Source: Facklamia sp050409585 (GTDB lineage Bacteria > Bacillota > Bacilli > Lactobacillales > Aerococcaceae). From it: a DNA stretch of 64,000 bases. The stretch covers positions 17,394 to 81,393 of the forward strand of contig NZ_JBNUPE010000009.1 of NCBI RefSeq assembly GCF_050409585.1, read 5' to 3'. Numbering within the stretch: position 1 is the first letter of the stretch; every line of letters starts with the position of its first letter. The notes beneath the pieces were generated by a model that saw only the letters and a program-made list of their open reading frames with translations, was not told the DNA's origin and did not search any database. Made by a program: the position numbers and the translations under genes. Below are positions 41,744 to 50,327 of the stretch, piece after piece.

Positions 41744-43386
41744 TAAATTATTTAAAAGAATATTCTGAAAAAATAGAAACAGGCGAGCTAGTCACCTCTA
41801 AACGAGTGGCTAAAGTATATTCAGAATTAAATGAAAGAATTAAAAAGCCAGAGGGGCAATTCGTTTTTAATAATGACAAAGCTAATTATGCAATAGAATT
41901 TATTGAAAGATTTTGCAAGCATAGTAAGGGTGAATGGGCAGGGAAGCCTGTAGAACTAGAGTTGTTTCAAAAAGCTTATATAAGTGCCCTTTTTGGTTTT
42001 GTGGATAAAGATACTGGATTGAGACAATATCAAGAATCATTGTTACTGGTAGGGCGAAAAAATGGTAAATCTACTATGTTATCTGCTATTGCTTTATATA
42101 TGTTAGTAGCAGATCATGAAGCAGGGTCAGAAGTATACAGTGTGGCCACAAAGAAGGATCAAGCTAAAAGAGTCTTTGAAGAAACTTATAATATGGTTCA
42201 GCAAAGTAAAGATATTAGTGAGATGGTTAAGAAACGTAAATCAGATTTATACGTTCCTATAACCTTTAGTAAATTTGAACCTTTAGGGAAAAACTCAGAT
42301 AGCTTAGATGGTCTAAACAGTCATTTAGTTATTATAGACGAGTTACATGCTATAAAAGATAGAAATCTATATGAGGTTATGAAACAATCTCAATCCTCTA
42401 GAAAACAACCATTATTAGTGATGATAACCACTGCAGGGACTCTTAGAGAGTGTATCTTTGATGATATGTACAGTTATGCTTGTAATGTTGCTGATGGTAA
42501 CTTTGAAGATGAAACCTTTTTACCAGTGTTATATGAATTGGATAAGAGGGAAGAATATAAAAATCCTGATTTATGGGTAAAAGCTAATCCTGGTTTAGGA
42601 ACCATTAAGCGTAAATCTTATATCGAAAAACAATTGTTAAAAGCTAAAAATAGTCCTAGAGATTTAAGAGGTGTCTTAGTTAAAGACTTTAATATTCGAG
42701 ATAATGTAAGTGAAACCTGGTTAAGCTTTGATCAGATAAATAATGATGAAACATTTAATCTATATGATTTTAATGGTAGATATGCTATAGGCGGTGTAGA
42801 TTTAAGCTCTACCACAGACTTAACTTGCGCTACTTTATTATTCATGGATAAAGACAGCGAGAAGCGATATGTTCACCAAATGTATTGGTTACCTGAGGAA
42901 GGCTTTTTAGAACGTGTGGAATCAGATAAGATACCTTACGATAAATGGAGAGACCAGGGTTACTTAAGGCTATGTGAGGATAATAAAATTAATTATGGTG
43001 ATATCACAAAATGGTTTATTGAAATGGTAAAAGATTCAGGCATAAGAGTTGCTTGGGTTTATTATGATAATTGGAGTGCTGAATATTGGGCTGAAGAAAT
43101 GCGAGAGTATGGCTTTGATATGAATATATGTAGACAAGGCTATAAAACACTATCAGCACCAATGAAGAATTTAGGAGCAGATTTAGAAGCTAAACTAATT
43201 AATTATAATAATAATCCAGTTTTAAAATGGTGTTTAACCAATACAGCAGTTAAAACGGATATTAACGGTAATATAATGCCCGATAGGTTAAATTCAAAGA
43301 TGAAAATTGATGGTACAGCTAGTTTATTAGATTCATATGTAGGATTAATGGAGCATTATAGTGAATTTAAAGAAGTACAGCCATAG
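41740..43386 (+). CDS. Terminase large subunit
   Basis: A 548-aa packaging motor of the phage Terminase_1/P27-associated family. ATPase: Walker A LLVGRKNGKSTMLSA near 103 and Walker B LVIIDELHAIKD near 195; coupling motif MITTAGT. The nuclease domain carries GGVDLSSTTDLT (catalytic Asp) near 347 and downstream acidic residues. The start is TTG 41740, overlapping the terS stop (TTGA). Full family length. Confidence 0.94.
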   Translation: MINYLKEYSEKIETGELVTSKRVAKVYSELNERIKKPEGQFVFNNDKANYAIEFIERFCKHSKGEWAGKPVELELFQKAYISALFGFVDKDTGLRQYQESLLLVGRKNGKSTMLSAIALYMLVADHEAGSEVYSVATKKDQAKRVFEETYNMVQQSKDISEMVKKRKSDLYVPITFSKFEPLGKNSDSLDGLNSHLVIIDELHAIKDRNLYEVMKQSQSSRKQPLLVMITTAGTLRECIFDDMYSYACNVADGNFEDETFLPVLYELDKREEYKNPDLWVKANPGLGTIKRKSYIEKQLLKAKNSPRDLRGVLVKDFNIRDNVSETWLSFDQINNDETFNLYDFNGRYAIGGVDLSSTTDLTCATLLFMDKDSEKRYVHQMYWLPEEGFLERVESDKIPYDKWRDQGYLRLCEDNKINYGDITKWFIEMVKDSGIRVAWVYYDNWSAEYWAEEMREYGFDMNICRQGYKTLSAPMKNLGADLEAKLINYNNNPVLKWCLTNTAVKTDINGNIMPDRLNSKMKIDGTASLLDSYVGLMEHYSEFKEVQP

Positions 43387-43400
43387 AAAGGGACTTTAAT

Positions 43401-43811
43401 ATGACAATAAACGATCGATTATTTTCCACAAGAAGAAAGAAAAGAAAACTGAAAGATAAAAAGATTCAGTTTTATCAAGAAGAAACTTTAAGAGATAAAT
43501 TCAATTCACCTATTGGAACAGGATTAGTTTTAAAACTCAATAATATATGGGCTTATGTTCGTCAAACTTCAGCAGAGGAATATTGGCGATCAGAGTATAT
43601 CAGTGATCAGAATTACAGTGTGGATTTATTGATTACTATTAATTATCGTGAGGGCTTAAATAATGAAATGATCATAAGATATGCAGATAAGCTTTATCAA
43701 ATTACAAGAATCGATTACTTTGAAGGGAATAAGGAAGATATTTTAATAAGTGCTAAAACTTTTAAAGATATAACAGATAGAAGTATAAAAGACCAAATAA
43801 AAGACTTTTAG
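43401..43811 (+). CDS. Head closure / head-tail joining protein
   Basis: A 136-aa protein of the phage head-tail joining (SPP1 gp16-like) type: GLVLKLNNIWAYVRQTSAEEYW, VDLLITINYREGL, ADKLYQITRIDYFEGNKEDILISAK. It closes the DNA-filled head and provides the platform for a tail. It is the last recognisable virion gene; no tail gene follows. Confidence 0.82.
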   Translation: MTINDRLFSTRRKKRKLKDKKIQFYQEETLRDKFNSPIGTGLVLKLNNIWAYVRQTSAEEYWRSEYISDQNYSVDLLITINYREGLNNEMIIRYADKLYQITRIDYFEGNKEDILISAKTFKDITDRSIKDQIKDF

Positions 43812-43825
43812 AGAGGAAATTTTTT

Positions 43826-43936
43826 ATGAAAGAACTACTTAGATTATTAAAAGAAATTTTGGTAGAATTAAAAGAGATTAAAAATCAATTAGTTACACAG
43901 ACTATGTTACTAGATAGAATGGACGATAAAATGTAA
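43826..43936 (+). CDS. 36-aa amphipathic helical peptide
   Basis: ATG 43826 to TAA 43934-43936. MKELLRLLKEILVELKEIKN followed by a short coiled-coil-like tail ending MDDKM. GAGAGGA lies 8 nt upstream. A leucine zipper-like heptad pattern is visible. Function unknown; the good ribosome site and regular helix argue it is expressed. Confidence 0.55.
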   Translation: MKELLRLLKEILVELKEIKNQLVTQTMLLDRMDDKM

Positions 43937-43957
43937 GCAACTGTGAAGGGTGATAAT

Positions 43958-44698
43958 ATGAGAAAATTTAAGGAAAAATATTTTGAGTATATTTTGATGT
44001 TTTCGTTGTTTTTAAACGTTGCTTTTATTTTTAAAAACATTCCTTTTTTAGAAATATACTTAAAAAATGGTACTTTTGTTTCAATTTGTGCATTGCTTTT
44101 TAGTATATTAAGTTTTAGAGAAAGTATAAGTATTACAAGAGAACACTTTGAGCGAGACCTTCATTTTAAAATTAATCAAAAGCAGATAGATGAAATAAAA
44201 AAATATTCTTCTCAAATCATTTCAATTTCAAATCAATCATTAGGAGCATTAAATTCAATTCCTGATCATCTAATTAAAATGAAAGCTATTGACAGCAATA
44301 AATTTAATAATACAATTATAGAAGGGAAAATATACAATTATTATGAAACGATATCAAAATTATCGAGAGAAATTTATGAAAAAACTGAAATATTAAATAT
44401 AACAGTACTAAGAGATGAAGAAGAACAAGACTTTTTAAGTTCACTAGAAAAAGCAGCTTATTCGGTTCAAAAATGTAGCCTAATTTTAGAAGATCAAGGT
44501 AATCTATTTAACCTTGATATAAATATGATTAAAAGTTTTCAAAATAAAGTTGATGAACATTATAAAGATAGTGAAGATTTAATCAATGAGTTCATAAAAG
44601 AGACGAAAAAGTTAGTAAAAAAATTAAACAAAGAGGTTTACGATCACAATCACAGGGGAACGCACGAAGCTAATGGCATTCATTGTGGCATTCAATGA
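43958..44698 (+). CDS. Membrane-anchored coiled-coil protein (element cargo)
   Basis: A 246-aa protein: two hydrophobic helices near the N-terminus (EYILMFSLFLNVAFIFKNI and FVSICALLFSILSF) separated by a short loop, then about 170 residues of charged coiled coil facing the cytoplasm. The C-terminal residues NGIHCGIQ are encoded within the integrase arm repeats at the right end. AGGGTGAT supports ATG 43958 over GTG 43943. The slot next to attR is where phage satellites carry accessory genes; superinfection exclusion or defence is possible but unproven. Confidence 0.65.
   Translation: MRKFKEKYFEYILMFSLFLNVAFIFKNIPFLEIYLKNGTFVSICALLFSILSFRESISITREHFERDLHFKINQKQIDEIKKYSSQIISISNQSLGALNSIPDHLIKMKAIDSNKFNNTIIEGKIYNYYETISKLSREIYEKTEILNITVLRDEEEQDFLSSLEKAAYSVQKCSLILEDQGNLFNLDINMIKSFQNKVDEHYKDSEDLINEFIKETKKLVKKLNKEVYDHNHRGTHEANGIHCGIQ
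44674..44695. repeat. Integrase arm-type repeats, right end
   Basis: TGGCATTCAT (44674-44683) and TGGCATTCAA (44686-44695), the same motif and orientation as the three copies at the left end. Confidence 0.7.
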
Positions 44699-44730
44699 GC
44701 GCTAAACATTGGTATATAAGGGTTGTTTGA

Positions 44731-44750
44731 ACTCCCCTCATCTCCATTGT
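44731..44750 (+). repeat. attR core direct repeat
   Basis: ACTCCCCTCATCTCCATTGT, identical to 31074-31093. The preceding sequence is not tmRNA-like, as expected at the distal junction. Confidence 0.9.
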
Positions 44751-45002
44751 TTTTTAATAAGAATATAGATTTATCAGTATTTTAAGACATAAGTAGTTGA
44801 ACTTAAATAAAGTTATGGTTTGAAATGCTTAATAGGTCTTATATTGAGATAAAATAATCTATATTCTTTTTTGTATGGTAGTGAATATAGGGCAGTGTCA
44901 AATAAATTGTGTAAGCTAATGTAAGATTAAGTAAAAAACTTCTAACTAGATAATATTATAGGCATTATACGTCATCCCCTATAGGGGATGAATTTTTTTG
45001 CT
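44751..45002. other. Intergenic stretch after attR
   Basis: AT-rich, no gene. Contains a perfect hairpin CATCCCCTATAGGGGATG (44973-44990) followed by AATTTTTTT, a good + strand terminator. Confidence 0.5.
44973..44999 (+). terminator. Hairpin terminator
   Basis: Perfect 7-bp GC-rich stem CATCCCC/GGGGATG with TATA loop, then a T-rich run. Confidence 0.65.
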
Positions 45003-45320
45003 TTGACCTTTTCCTTGTATTTCATCTAGCATTTTACTTAGTTCCTACTGTGCTTGACCAAACCCCTTATGGATTCTAGAAGAAAACTTCGTATTTAATT
45101 TTGAAACATAGGTATATAGATACTTTTCTAAAGATCTCTCATGGGAAATTGTTCCTTAACCATTGCAGCCTTTGACTTCCGATTTTTCGTAATTAAGAAA
45201 GACTGTCCTTTCGCATACAGGTAATAAGTTAATCGCTTCTTCTAAGTTTTGACGAAATAGGTCTTGAACAGATTTATCTTCTGCTAGTGCTGTGAATAAT
45301 TTTGTGCTAACGACTTCCAT
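45003..45320 (-). pseudogene. Internally deleted IS256-family transposase
   Basis: ATG 45320 begins MEVVSTKLFTALAEDKSVQD, the N-terminus of IS256/mutator-type transposases, and continues to EKSEVKGCNG before a stop at 45156-45158. In the same frame the sequence then reads HERSLEKYLYTYVSKLNTKF and SSRIHKGFGQAQ, a further stop, and ELSKMLDEIQ. This second part looks like an IS256 C-terminal end, so about 300 central codons including the DDE core have been deleted. AGGAGGTCCC precedes the ATG. A dead element about 250 bp from attR. Confidence 0.6.
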
Positions 45321-45568
45321 AAGGGACCTCCTGTGTGATTGCTTATTTGATTTTACAATCTTACATAAGAGAGGTCTCTTTTCTACAAAGATTCGGAGCT
45401 TACACAAAATATTTTACGCTCTGAAGAAAAGCGTAATTATCTATATTAGAAGGTTATTATATTGTGGGATCTCTCCCTTTTAATAACTTCTTTTTTCTTA
45501 ATCATAGTAGCTTTAAAATAAGCATATTTGACACTAAAAGCTGGTTGAATTAAACTTAAACTAATTAA

Positions 45569-45584
45569 TCGGTCAGTCGACCGA
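45569..45584. promoter_or_regulatory. TetR-type operator
   Basis: TCGGTC-AGTC-GACCGA, 6-bp inverted arms, 20 nt before the TetR gene; probable autoregulation site. Confidence 0.65.
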
Positions 45585-45603
45585 ACGGGAAATGGGTGGA
45601 TAA

Positions 45604-46176
45604 ATGACAAAAATATCTATTAGTGATGGGAACTCTAATCAAGATATGCGATCTTATATACTTGAGATTGCATCAGTTTTAATTAGTGAATTAGGCATTG
45701 AAGAAACAACTTTGCGTAAAATTGCTGAAGCAGCGGGTATTAGTAAAGGAACGCTTTATTATTATTATCCTGCCAAACAAGCGATCATTTATGAATTGGC
45801 AGAAAAAAATTTAGAAATGATAACAGAAGACTTACTTTTATTCATTGAAGAGTCTGATGAGGAGATTGATGCAGAAGAAATATTGAAGACTTTATTTAAT
45901 AAAATTATCTATGCGGATACTAGAGGCTCCTTACATCTTTATCTTTTAAGCGATGCGATTACTAATAATCAATCCTTGGCTAAAAAGTTTGAAACACGCT
46001 ATCAGTCCTGGCGAGAGACCATTCGAAAAAGTTTAATAAAAGGATTAAAGCGACAGGGAAGAGATTATCACGCCCTCTCTTATCTTATTTTAGCTTTGTT
46101 AGATGGCTTAATTATTCAACAGAAATTTGCTACGGAAGAAATACCTGTGAATCAGATTGTTAAATTGCTTATTTAA
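45604..46176 (+). CDS. TetR/AcrR family regulator
   Basis: A 190-aa repressor. The N-terminal helix-turn-helix is clear: LEIASVLISELGIEETTLRKIAEAAGISKGTLYYYYPAKQAI (about residues 19-60). The rest is a helical ligand-binding domain of usual size. A palindromic operator lies just upstream. It starts an apparent operon with an SCP2-like protein, Fe-alcohol dehydrogenase and aldehyde dehydrogenase; the inducer may be an aldehyde, alcohol or lipid. Confidence 0.88.
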   Translation: MTKISISDGNSNQDMRSYILEIASVLISELGIEETTLRKIAEAAGISKGTLYYYYPAKQAIIYELAEKNLEMITEDLLLFIEESDEEIDAEEILKTLFNKIIYADTRGSLHLYLLSDAITNNQSLAKKFETRYQSWRETIRKSLIKGLKRQGRDYHALSYLILALLDGLIIQQKFATEEIPVNQIVKLLI

Positions 46177-46209
46177 TTAAGCAAAATTTATAAAAGGCGG
46201 TTGCATGTT

Positions 46210-46674
46210 ATGAAAAAATTAATGGTAGAAATTGGTTTAAAATTTTTAGTAAGAGGATTAATAGCTGCTGCTAAAGTAGAGCCTGCAATTCAGAAAGAGT
46301 TAGGACACTATGCGGATGGTTTCTTGTTTGAATTGACAGTTTTAAACACTAGTACAAAAGTATTCTTTGAAAAAAGAAATGATGGCTTTAATTATTTAGG
46401 AAAGCATGTGGATGCCCCAGCTGATCTGTCGATTATTTTTAAAAGTTATCGGGCTGCACAAATGTTAATTCTTGGTCAAATAGGTCTGCACCAAGGCTAT
46501 GCTCAACATCGTTTTATTGTTAAAGGTGATTTCCTAAAAACTATGCCTCTCGTTCGAATTTTATATTATGTAGAAGCTTATCTTTTCCCAAATTTTATTA
46601 GCAAAAATATTTTAAAAGAACAACCAGTGCTTTCAGCCAGCAAAGGCAAAGCCTACTTTCATTTAGTGTTTTAA
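46210..46674 (+). CDS. SCP2-like sterol/lipid-binding-fold protein
   Basis: A 154-aa protein. The central region (GFLFELTVLNTSTKVFFEKRNDGFNYLGKHVDAPADLSIIFKSYRAAQ, spread over 38-85) fits the SCP2-like fold, which binds hydrophobic ligands. No signal peptide. AAAGGCGG about 10 nt upstream supports ATG 46210; TTG 46201 abuts that site. It lies 12 nt before the alcohol dehydrogenase gene, so it may present lipid-derived substrates to the two dehydrogenases. Family assignment is moderate. Confidence 0.6.
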   Translation: MKKLMVEIGLKFLVRGLIAAAKVEPAIQKELGHYADGFLFELTVLNTSTKVFFEKRNDGFNYLGKHVDAPADLSIIFKSYRAAQMLILGQIGLHQGYAQHRFIVKGDFLKTMPLVRILYYVEAYLFPNFISKNILKEQPVLSASKGKAYFHLVF

Positions 46675-46685
46675 GGAGGATTAGT

Positions 46686-47879
46686 ATGAAAATACCAGAA
46701 TATTATGAGTTTATGAATTCAGTCAAGATTTTATCTGGCAAAGGCGCTTTAGAAAACATCCCATTTGAATTATTGAATTTAGAGGCCCAGAGGCCTTTGA
46801 TTTTAACAGATGAGTCATTGATAAAGCATGGACAAGTGCAAATTATTACAGAGGCTTTAGAAGATGCCAACATTGAAATCGCTGCCATCTTCAAAGAGAT
46901 TCCACAAGACTCATCATTAAATGTGGTCCACGAAATCAGTGACGTCTATCAAACACATCAATGTGATAGTATCATCGCTATTGGCGGTGGATCAGTTATT
47001 GATACTGCTAAAGGAGTAAATGTTTTAGTTTCTAAAAAAGTCAAAGACTTAAATGAACTCATGGGGTTAGAGCTAGTCGGTGGTAAGTTAAATCCTTTGA
47101 TAGTCGTGCCAAGTACTGCAGGCACAGGCTCGGAGGCAACCTTAGTCTCAGTGATTGCGGACACGAGCCGTAAGGTAAAGTTGGAGTTTATTTCATACAG
47201 TCTTTTACCAGATGTGGCTGTTTTAGATTATCGAATGACAGCGTCACTTCCAGCGAAAATAACTGCATCAACTGGAATCGATGCCTTAACACACAGTATT
47301 GAGGCCTTAACGGGTTGTCAAAAAAATCCACTTAGCTCTGCTTATTCCTTAGCTGCCATAGAATTAATTGGGAAGCACCTTAAAGAAGCGGTCCAAAATG
47401 GTAAAAATAAAGAAGCTCGCATAGCCATGGCGAATGCGTCCTTAATGGCAGGTATATCCTTTTCTAACTCAATGGTAGGCATTGTTCATGCGATAGGCCA
47501 CGCTTGTGGATCAATCAGTAAAATTGCCCATGGAGATGCGATGGCGATTTTACTTCCATATGCTATGGAAATGAATTTAAAGCATTCACAATCTTGTAAA
47601 GAGGAGTATGCTAGAATTTTATTGGCTTTCTCTGGACCAGAAGTATACAGCCAGACACCCAAAGATCAAAGAGCCGCTCGTACAATAAATGCTATCAGAG
47701 ATTTACTTAATGAATTGCATAAAATAGCGGGTTTACCGACCCGTTTGCGAGATGTCGATGTTAAAAAAGAGGATTTTAAACAGATTGCCAAGACAGCCAT
47801 GAATGATGGGGCTACAATTGTGAACCCAGTGCAAGTTACTACTGAACGGATTATGGATATTTTAGAAGCAGCTTATTAA
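46686..47879 (+). CDS. Iron-containing alcohol dehydrogenase
   Basis: A 397-aa group III (Fe) alcohol dehydrogenase. NAD-binding GGGSVIDTAKG near 97, STAGTGSEAT near 137, and metal-binding His residues in GIDALTHSIEA and HAIGHACGSISKIAHGDAMA near 260-280. It interconverts an alcohol and aldehyde with NAD(P). AAGGAGG lies 7 nt before ATG; 17 nt separate it from the aldehyde dehydrogenase gene, suggesting a two-step alcohol to acid pathway or the reverse. Confidence 0.93.
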   Translation: MKIPEYYEFMNSVKILSGKGALENIPFELLNLEAQRPLILTDESLIKHGQVQIITEALEDANIEIAAIFKEIPQDSSLNVVHEISDVYQTHQCDSIIAIGGGSVIDTAKGVNVLVSKKVKDLNELMGLELVGGKLNPLIVVPSTAGTGSEATLVSVIADTSRKVKLEFISYSLLPDVAVLDYRMTASLPAKITASTGIDALTHSIEALTGCQKNPLSSAYSLAAIELIGKHLKEAVQNGKNKEARIAMANASLMAGISFSNSMVGIVHAIGHACGSISKIAHGDAMAILLPYAMEMNLKHSQSCKEEYARILLAFSGPEVYSQTPKDQRAARTINAIRDLLNELHKIAGLPTRLRDVDVKKEDFKQIAKTAMNDGATIVNPVQVTTERIMDILEAAY

Positions 47880-47896
47880 GAAGGAGCATGATAAAA

Positions 47897-49267
47897 ATGG
47901 AAGAGACAAGTGGTGTATTAGAAAAACAAAAAGAATATTTTGCAAGTGGAGAGACCAAAGCAATTGATTTTCGAATTGCTAAGCTGAAAAAATTGTATCA
48001 AGCGATTGAAGACTATGAGCTTGAAATATTAGAAGCCTTAAGAAGTGATTTAAATAAAGCAGGATTTGAAGGCTATGTTAGTGAGATTGGATTGGTTTTA
48101 GAAGAGATCACTTATATGTTAAAAAACATGAAGAGATTACTCAAACCTAAGCGTGTACGAACACCAATCTCTCAGTTTCCATCAGTCAGTCGTGTCTATA
48201 AAGAGCCTTATGGGCAGGTGTTGATTATTGCCCCTTGGAATTATCCATTTTTGCTGACTTTATCGCCACTTGTTGGTGCCTTAGCGGCCGGAAATACTGC
48301 TGTTATCAAACCCTCTGAATTTGCACCGGCTACGTCTGCTATTATTAAAAAAATGATCGCAGATACCTTTGATCCGGCTTATGTGACGGTGGTGGAAGGG
48401 GCTGTTGAAGTTAATCAGTCTTTGTTAAGTAAAGATTTTGACTTAATTTTTTTCACAGGAAGCAAACAGGTGGGGAAAATTGTAATGGAAAAAGCAGCTC
48501 AGCATTTGACGCCAGTCGTCTTAGAATTAGGTGGGAAAAGTCCAGCCATTGTTGACAAATCAGCCGATATAAAAATAGCTGCTAAGCGAATTGCTTGGGG
48601 CAAAGCTTTAAATGCAGGACAAACCTGTGTGGCTCCAGATTATTTACTTGTTCAAGAAGATGTGAAAGAAAAACTAACAGAGGAATTAATGAAGACTCTG
48701 GAAGGTTTTTTTGGCAAGCACGCAGAAACCAATCCTGAATATCCCAAAATAATCAGTGATAGGCATTATCAGCGATTACTTAATCTGCTAGAGACAGGCA
48801 AAGTGATTTACGGGGGTCAAAAAAATGATGAAACACACCAAATAAATATCACATTAATGGAGGATGTTTCTTGGAAAGATCCAATTATGCAAGAAGAGAT
48901 ATTTGGTCCGATATTACCCATAATCACCTATAAGACTATAGATGAAGCGATGGATCATATTAAGGCACGTCCAAAGCCTTTAGCTTTGTATTTATTTACA
49001 AAAGAGAAAGATATTGAGCGAAAGGTTTTAACGGAGGTTTCCTTCGGAGGGGGAGCAATAAATGAGACAGTAACCCACCTAGCGACTCCTTATATGGGCT
49101 TTGGTGGAGTGGGAGAAAGCGGAATGGGCAGCTATAATGGCAAAAACAGCATTGACACCTTTTCTCATAGTAAAAGCATCTTGAAAAAAAGTAATTGGCT
49201 TGATCTTCCTTTCCGTTATCCACCTTATAAGACAAGTATAAAATGGATCAAAAAGATTATGAAATGA
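47897..49267 (+). CDS. Aldehyde dehydrogenase, class 3-like
   Basis: A 456-aa enzyme of the ALDH3 (fatty aldehyde, YwdH-like) type, shorter than the ~490-aa classes. Motifs: APWNYPFLLTLSP, FTGSKQVGKIV, the general base Glu in LELGGKSPAIV and the nucleophile Cys in NAGQTCVAPDY. The C-terminus is hydrophobic-basic (NWLDLPFRYPPYKTSIKWIKKIMK), as in membrane-associated ALDH3. ATG 47888 overlaps the AGGAG site; ATG 47897 is better spaced. Acts with the upstream alcohol dehydrogenase. Confidence 0.92.
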   Translation: MEETSGVLEKQKEYFASGETKAIDFRIAKLKKLYQAIEDYELEILEALRSDLNKAGFEGYVSEIGLVLEEITYMLKNMKRLLKPKRVRTPISQFPSVSRVYKEPYGQVLIIAPWNYPFLLTLSPLVGALAAGNTAVIKPSEFAPATSAIIKKMIADTFDPAYVTVVEGAVEVNQSLLSKDFDLIFFTGSKQVGKIVMEKAAQHLTPVVLELGGKSPAIVDKSADIKIAAKRIAWGKALNAGQTCVAPDYLLVQEDVKEKLTEELMKTLEGFFGKHAETNPEYPKIISDRHYQRLLNLLETGKVIYGGQKNDETHQINITLMEDVSWKDPIMQEEIFGPILPIITYKTIDEAMDHIKARPKPLALYLFTKEKDIERKVLTEVSFGGGAINETVTHLATPYMGFGGVGESGMGSYNGKNSIDTFSHSKSILKKSNWLDLPFRYPPYKTSIKWIKKIMK

Positions 49268-49823
49268 GATATTTTTTAGCTAGCAATAAGCAGTTGACTA
49301 GCAAGTAAATGTTCAGCATACTTTAAGTTTTGTTTAAAGAGAAACTAGTATAAGAAATCGATAAAATTAATAATATAAAGATCTTTATAGGAGAGATGCC
49401 CCCCAAAGATAGAGCTATCAAACTCACTTTTGGGGGTTATATTAGAGTAGCTGATTATTTTAATAGCAATAAATTAAATGCAAGTAGCCTTTTAAGGAAG
49501 TATAAAGACCTAGCATTGAATGGGCTCACTAAAAAAACTATAGCTCTTCATGAGTGGAACCTAAGACTAAAACAGCTCGATCAGGACAGTGTTTTTATTT
49601 GCTAACTTAAAATAGATGTTGACTAAGTAAAGTATAAACTAATAGCTATGACAAAGTTTTTAACTTCTAGAAGATTGCCTAAAGATTTAGCTTATGGAAA
49701 TCACTATTTTTATTTAAGGAAGAATTTGTTTTATGGTTTGATAGCCTATGAAAAGTTTTGTAAACTTTGCTATGCTTGTAATAATACGAAAAAAATAGTT
49801 ACGAAATTGACGGAGGATTTATA
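49268..49823. other. Intergenic stretch after the aldehyde dehydrogenase gene
   Basis: No confident gene. A hairpin CCCCCAAAG (49400-49408) / CTTTTGGGGG (about 49427-49436) may terminate the operon although no strong T run follows. A 69-codon frame (49396-49605) covers the hairpin, lacks a ribosome site and is not called. Confidence 0.45.
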
Positions 49824-50327
49824 GTGGAAAATTTTACTGCAATCTGGAATATCTATGAAAGCTCTTTTCCTGAAGATGAAAAAAGAAGTTTAAACTTACA
49901 ATTAGAAATATTGAAAAATCCTAATTATCAAATGAAAGCCTTAGAAGATGACGGTAGAGTATTAGGTTTTATATCTTTTTGGGACATTGGAGAATATGTA
50001 TTTATTGAACATTTTGCCATAGATGACAGTTTCCGAGGTAGAAATTATGGCAGTAAATTTTTGAATACTTTCTTAAATGAAGCTGATAAAAAAATAGTCT
50101 TAGAGGTAGAAAAGCCTGAAGACAATATCACTAAACGAAGAATAAGTTTTTATCAGCGTTTAGATTTTAAGTTGAATGCTTATGACTACACGCAACCTCC
50201 ATTAGAAGAAGGGAAAAATGCGATTCCGCTTTTATTGATGACTTATCCAGAAGCAATGGATCAAGAGCAATTCAATAAGGTTAAAGAAGCTTTGTATCGG
50301 GTCGTTTATTCGAATGAGATTAAGTAA
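49824..50327 (+). CDS. GNAT family N-acetyltransferase
   Basis: A 167-aa protein. Acetyl-CoA binding region IEHFAIDDSFRGRNYGSKFLNTFL (about 72-95; the R/Q-x-x-G-x-G/A pattern is RGRNYGS), preceded by GFISFWDIGEYVF. Starts at GTG 49824 after GGAGG. The substrate is unknown; the acidic N-terminal IYESSFPEDEKRSL is common to a GNAT subgroup in Firmicutes. Confidence 0.85.
   Translation: MENFTAIWNIYESSFPEDEKRSLNLQLEILKNPNYQMKALEDDGRVLGFISFWDIGEYVFIEHFAIDDSFRGRNYGSKFLNTFLNEADKKIVLEVEKPEDNITKRRISFYQRLDFKLNAYDYTQPPLEEGKNAIPLLLMTYPEAMDQEQFNKVKEALYRVVYSNEIK

Larger units (their letters stand above)
31074..44750. mobile_element. Integrated satellite island in ssrA, capsid-forming PICI-like
   Basis: A 13.7-kb element between 20-bp direct repeats at 31074-31093 and 44731-44750. 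Order from the left: integrase and repressor (leftward), then rightward Cro-like, AlpA/Xis-like, small genes, primase-helicase, iteron origin, sigma-like activator, portal, protease, capsid, connector, HNH, TerS, TerL, head closure and cargo. It has a complete HK97-type head and packaging set but no tail, baseplate, holin or lysin. Size and content fit cf-PICIs, satellites that make their own capsid and use helper-phage tails. It is visibly more AT-rich than the flanking core genes. The alternative is a deleted prophage, but the tight packing and ends argue against that. Confidence 0.82.

Noticed and set aside
31074..44750. Intact temperate prophage
   Set aside because: No tail, tape-measure, baseplate, holin or endolysin genes between the att repeats, and the size is far below a siphophage genome.
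49396..49605. 69-codon frame on the + strand
   Set aside because: No ribosome site, starts within a hairpin, and no family resemblance.
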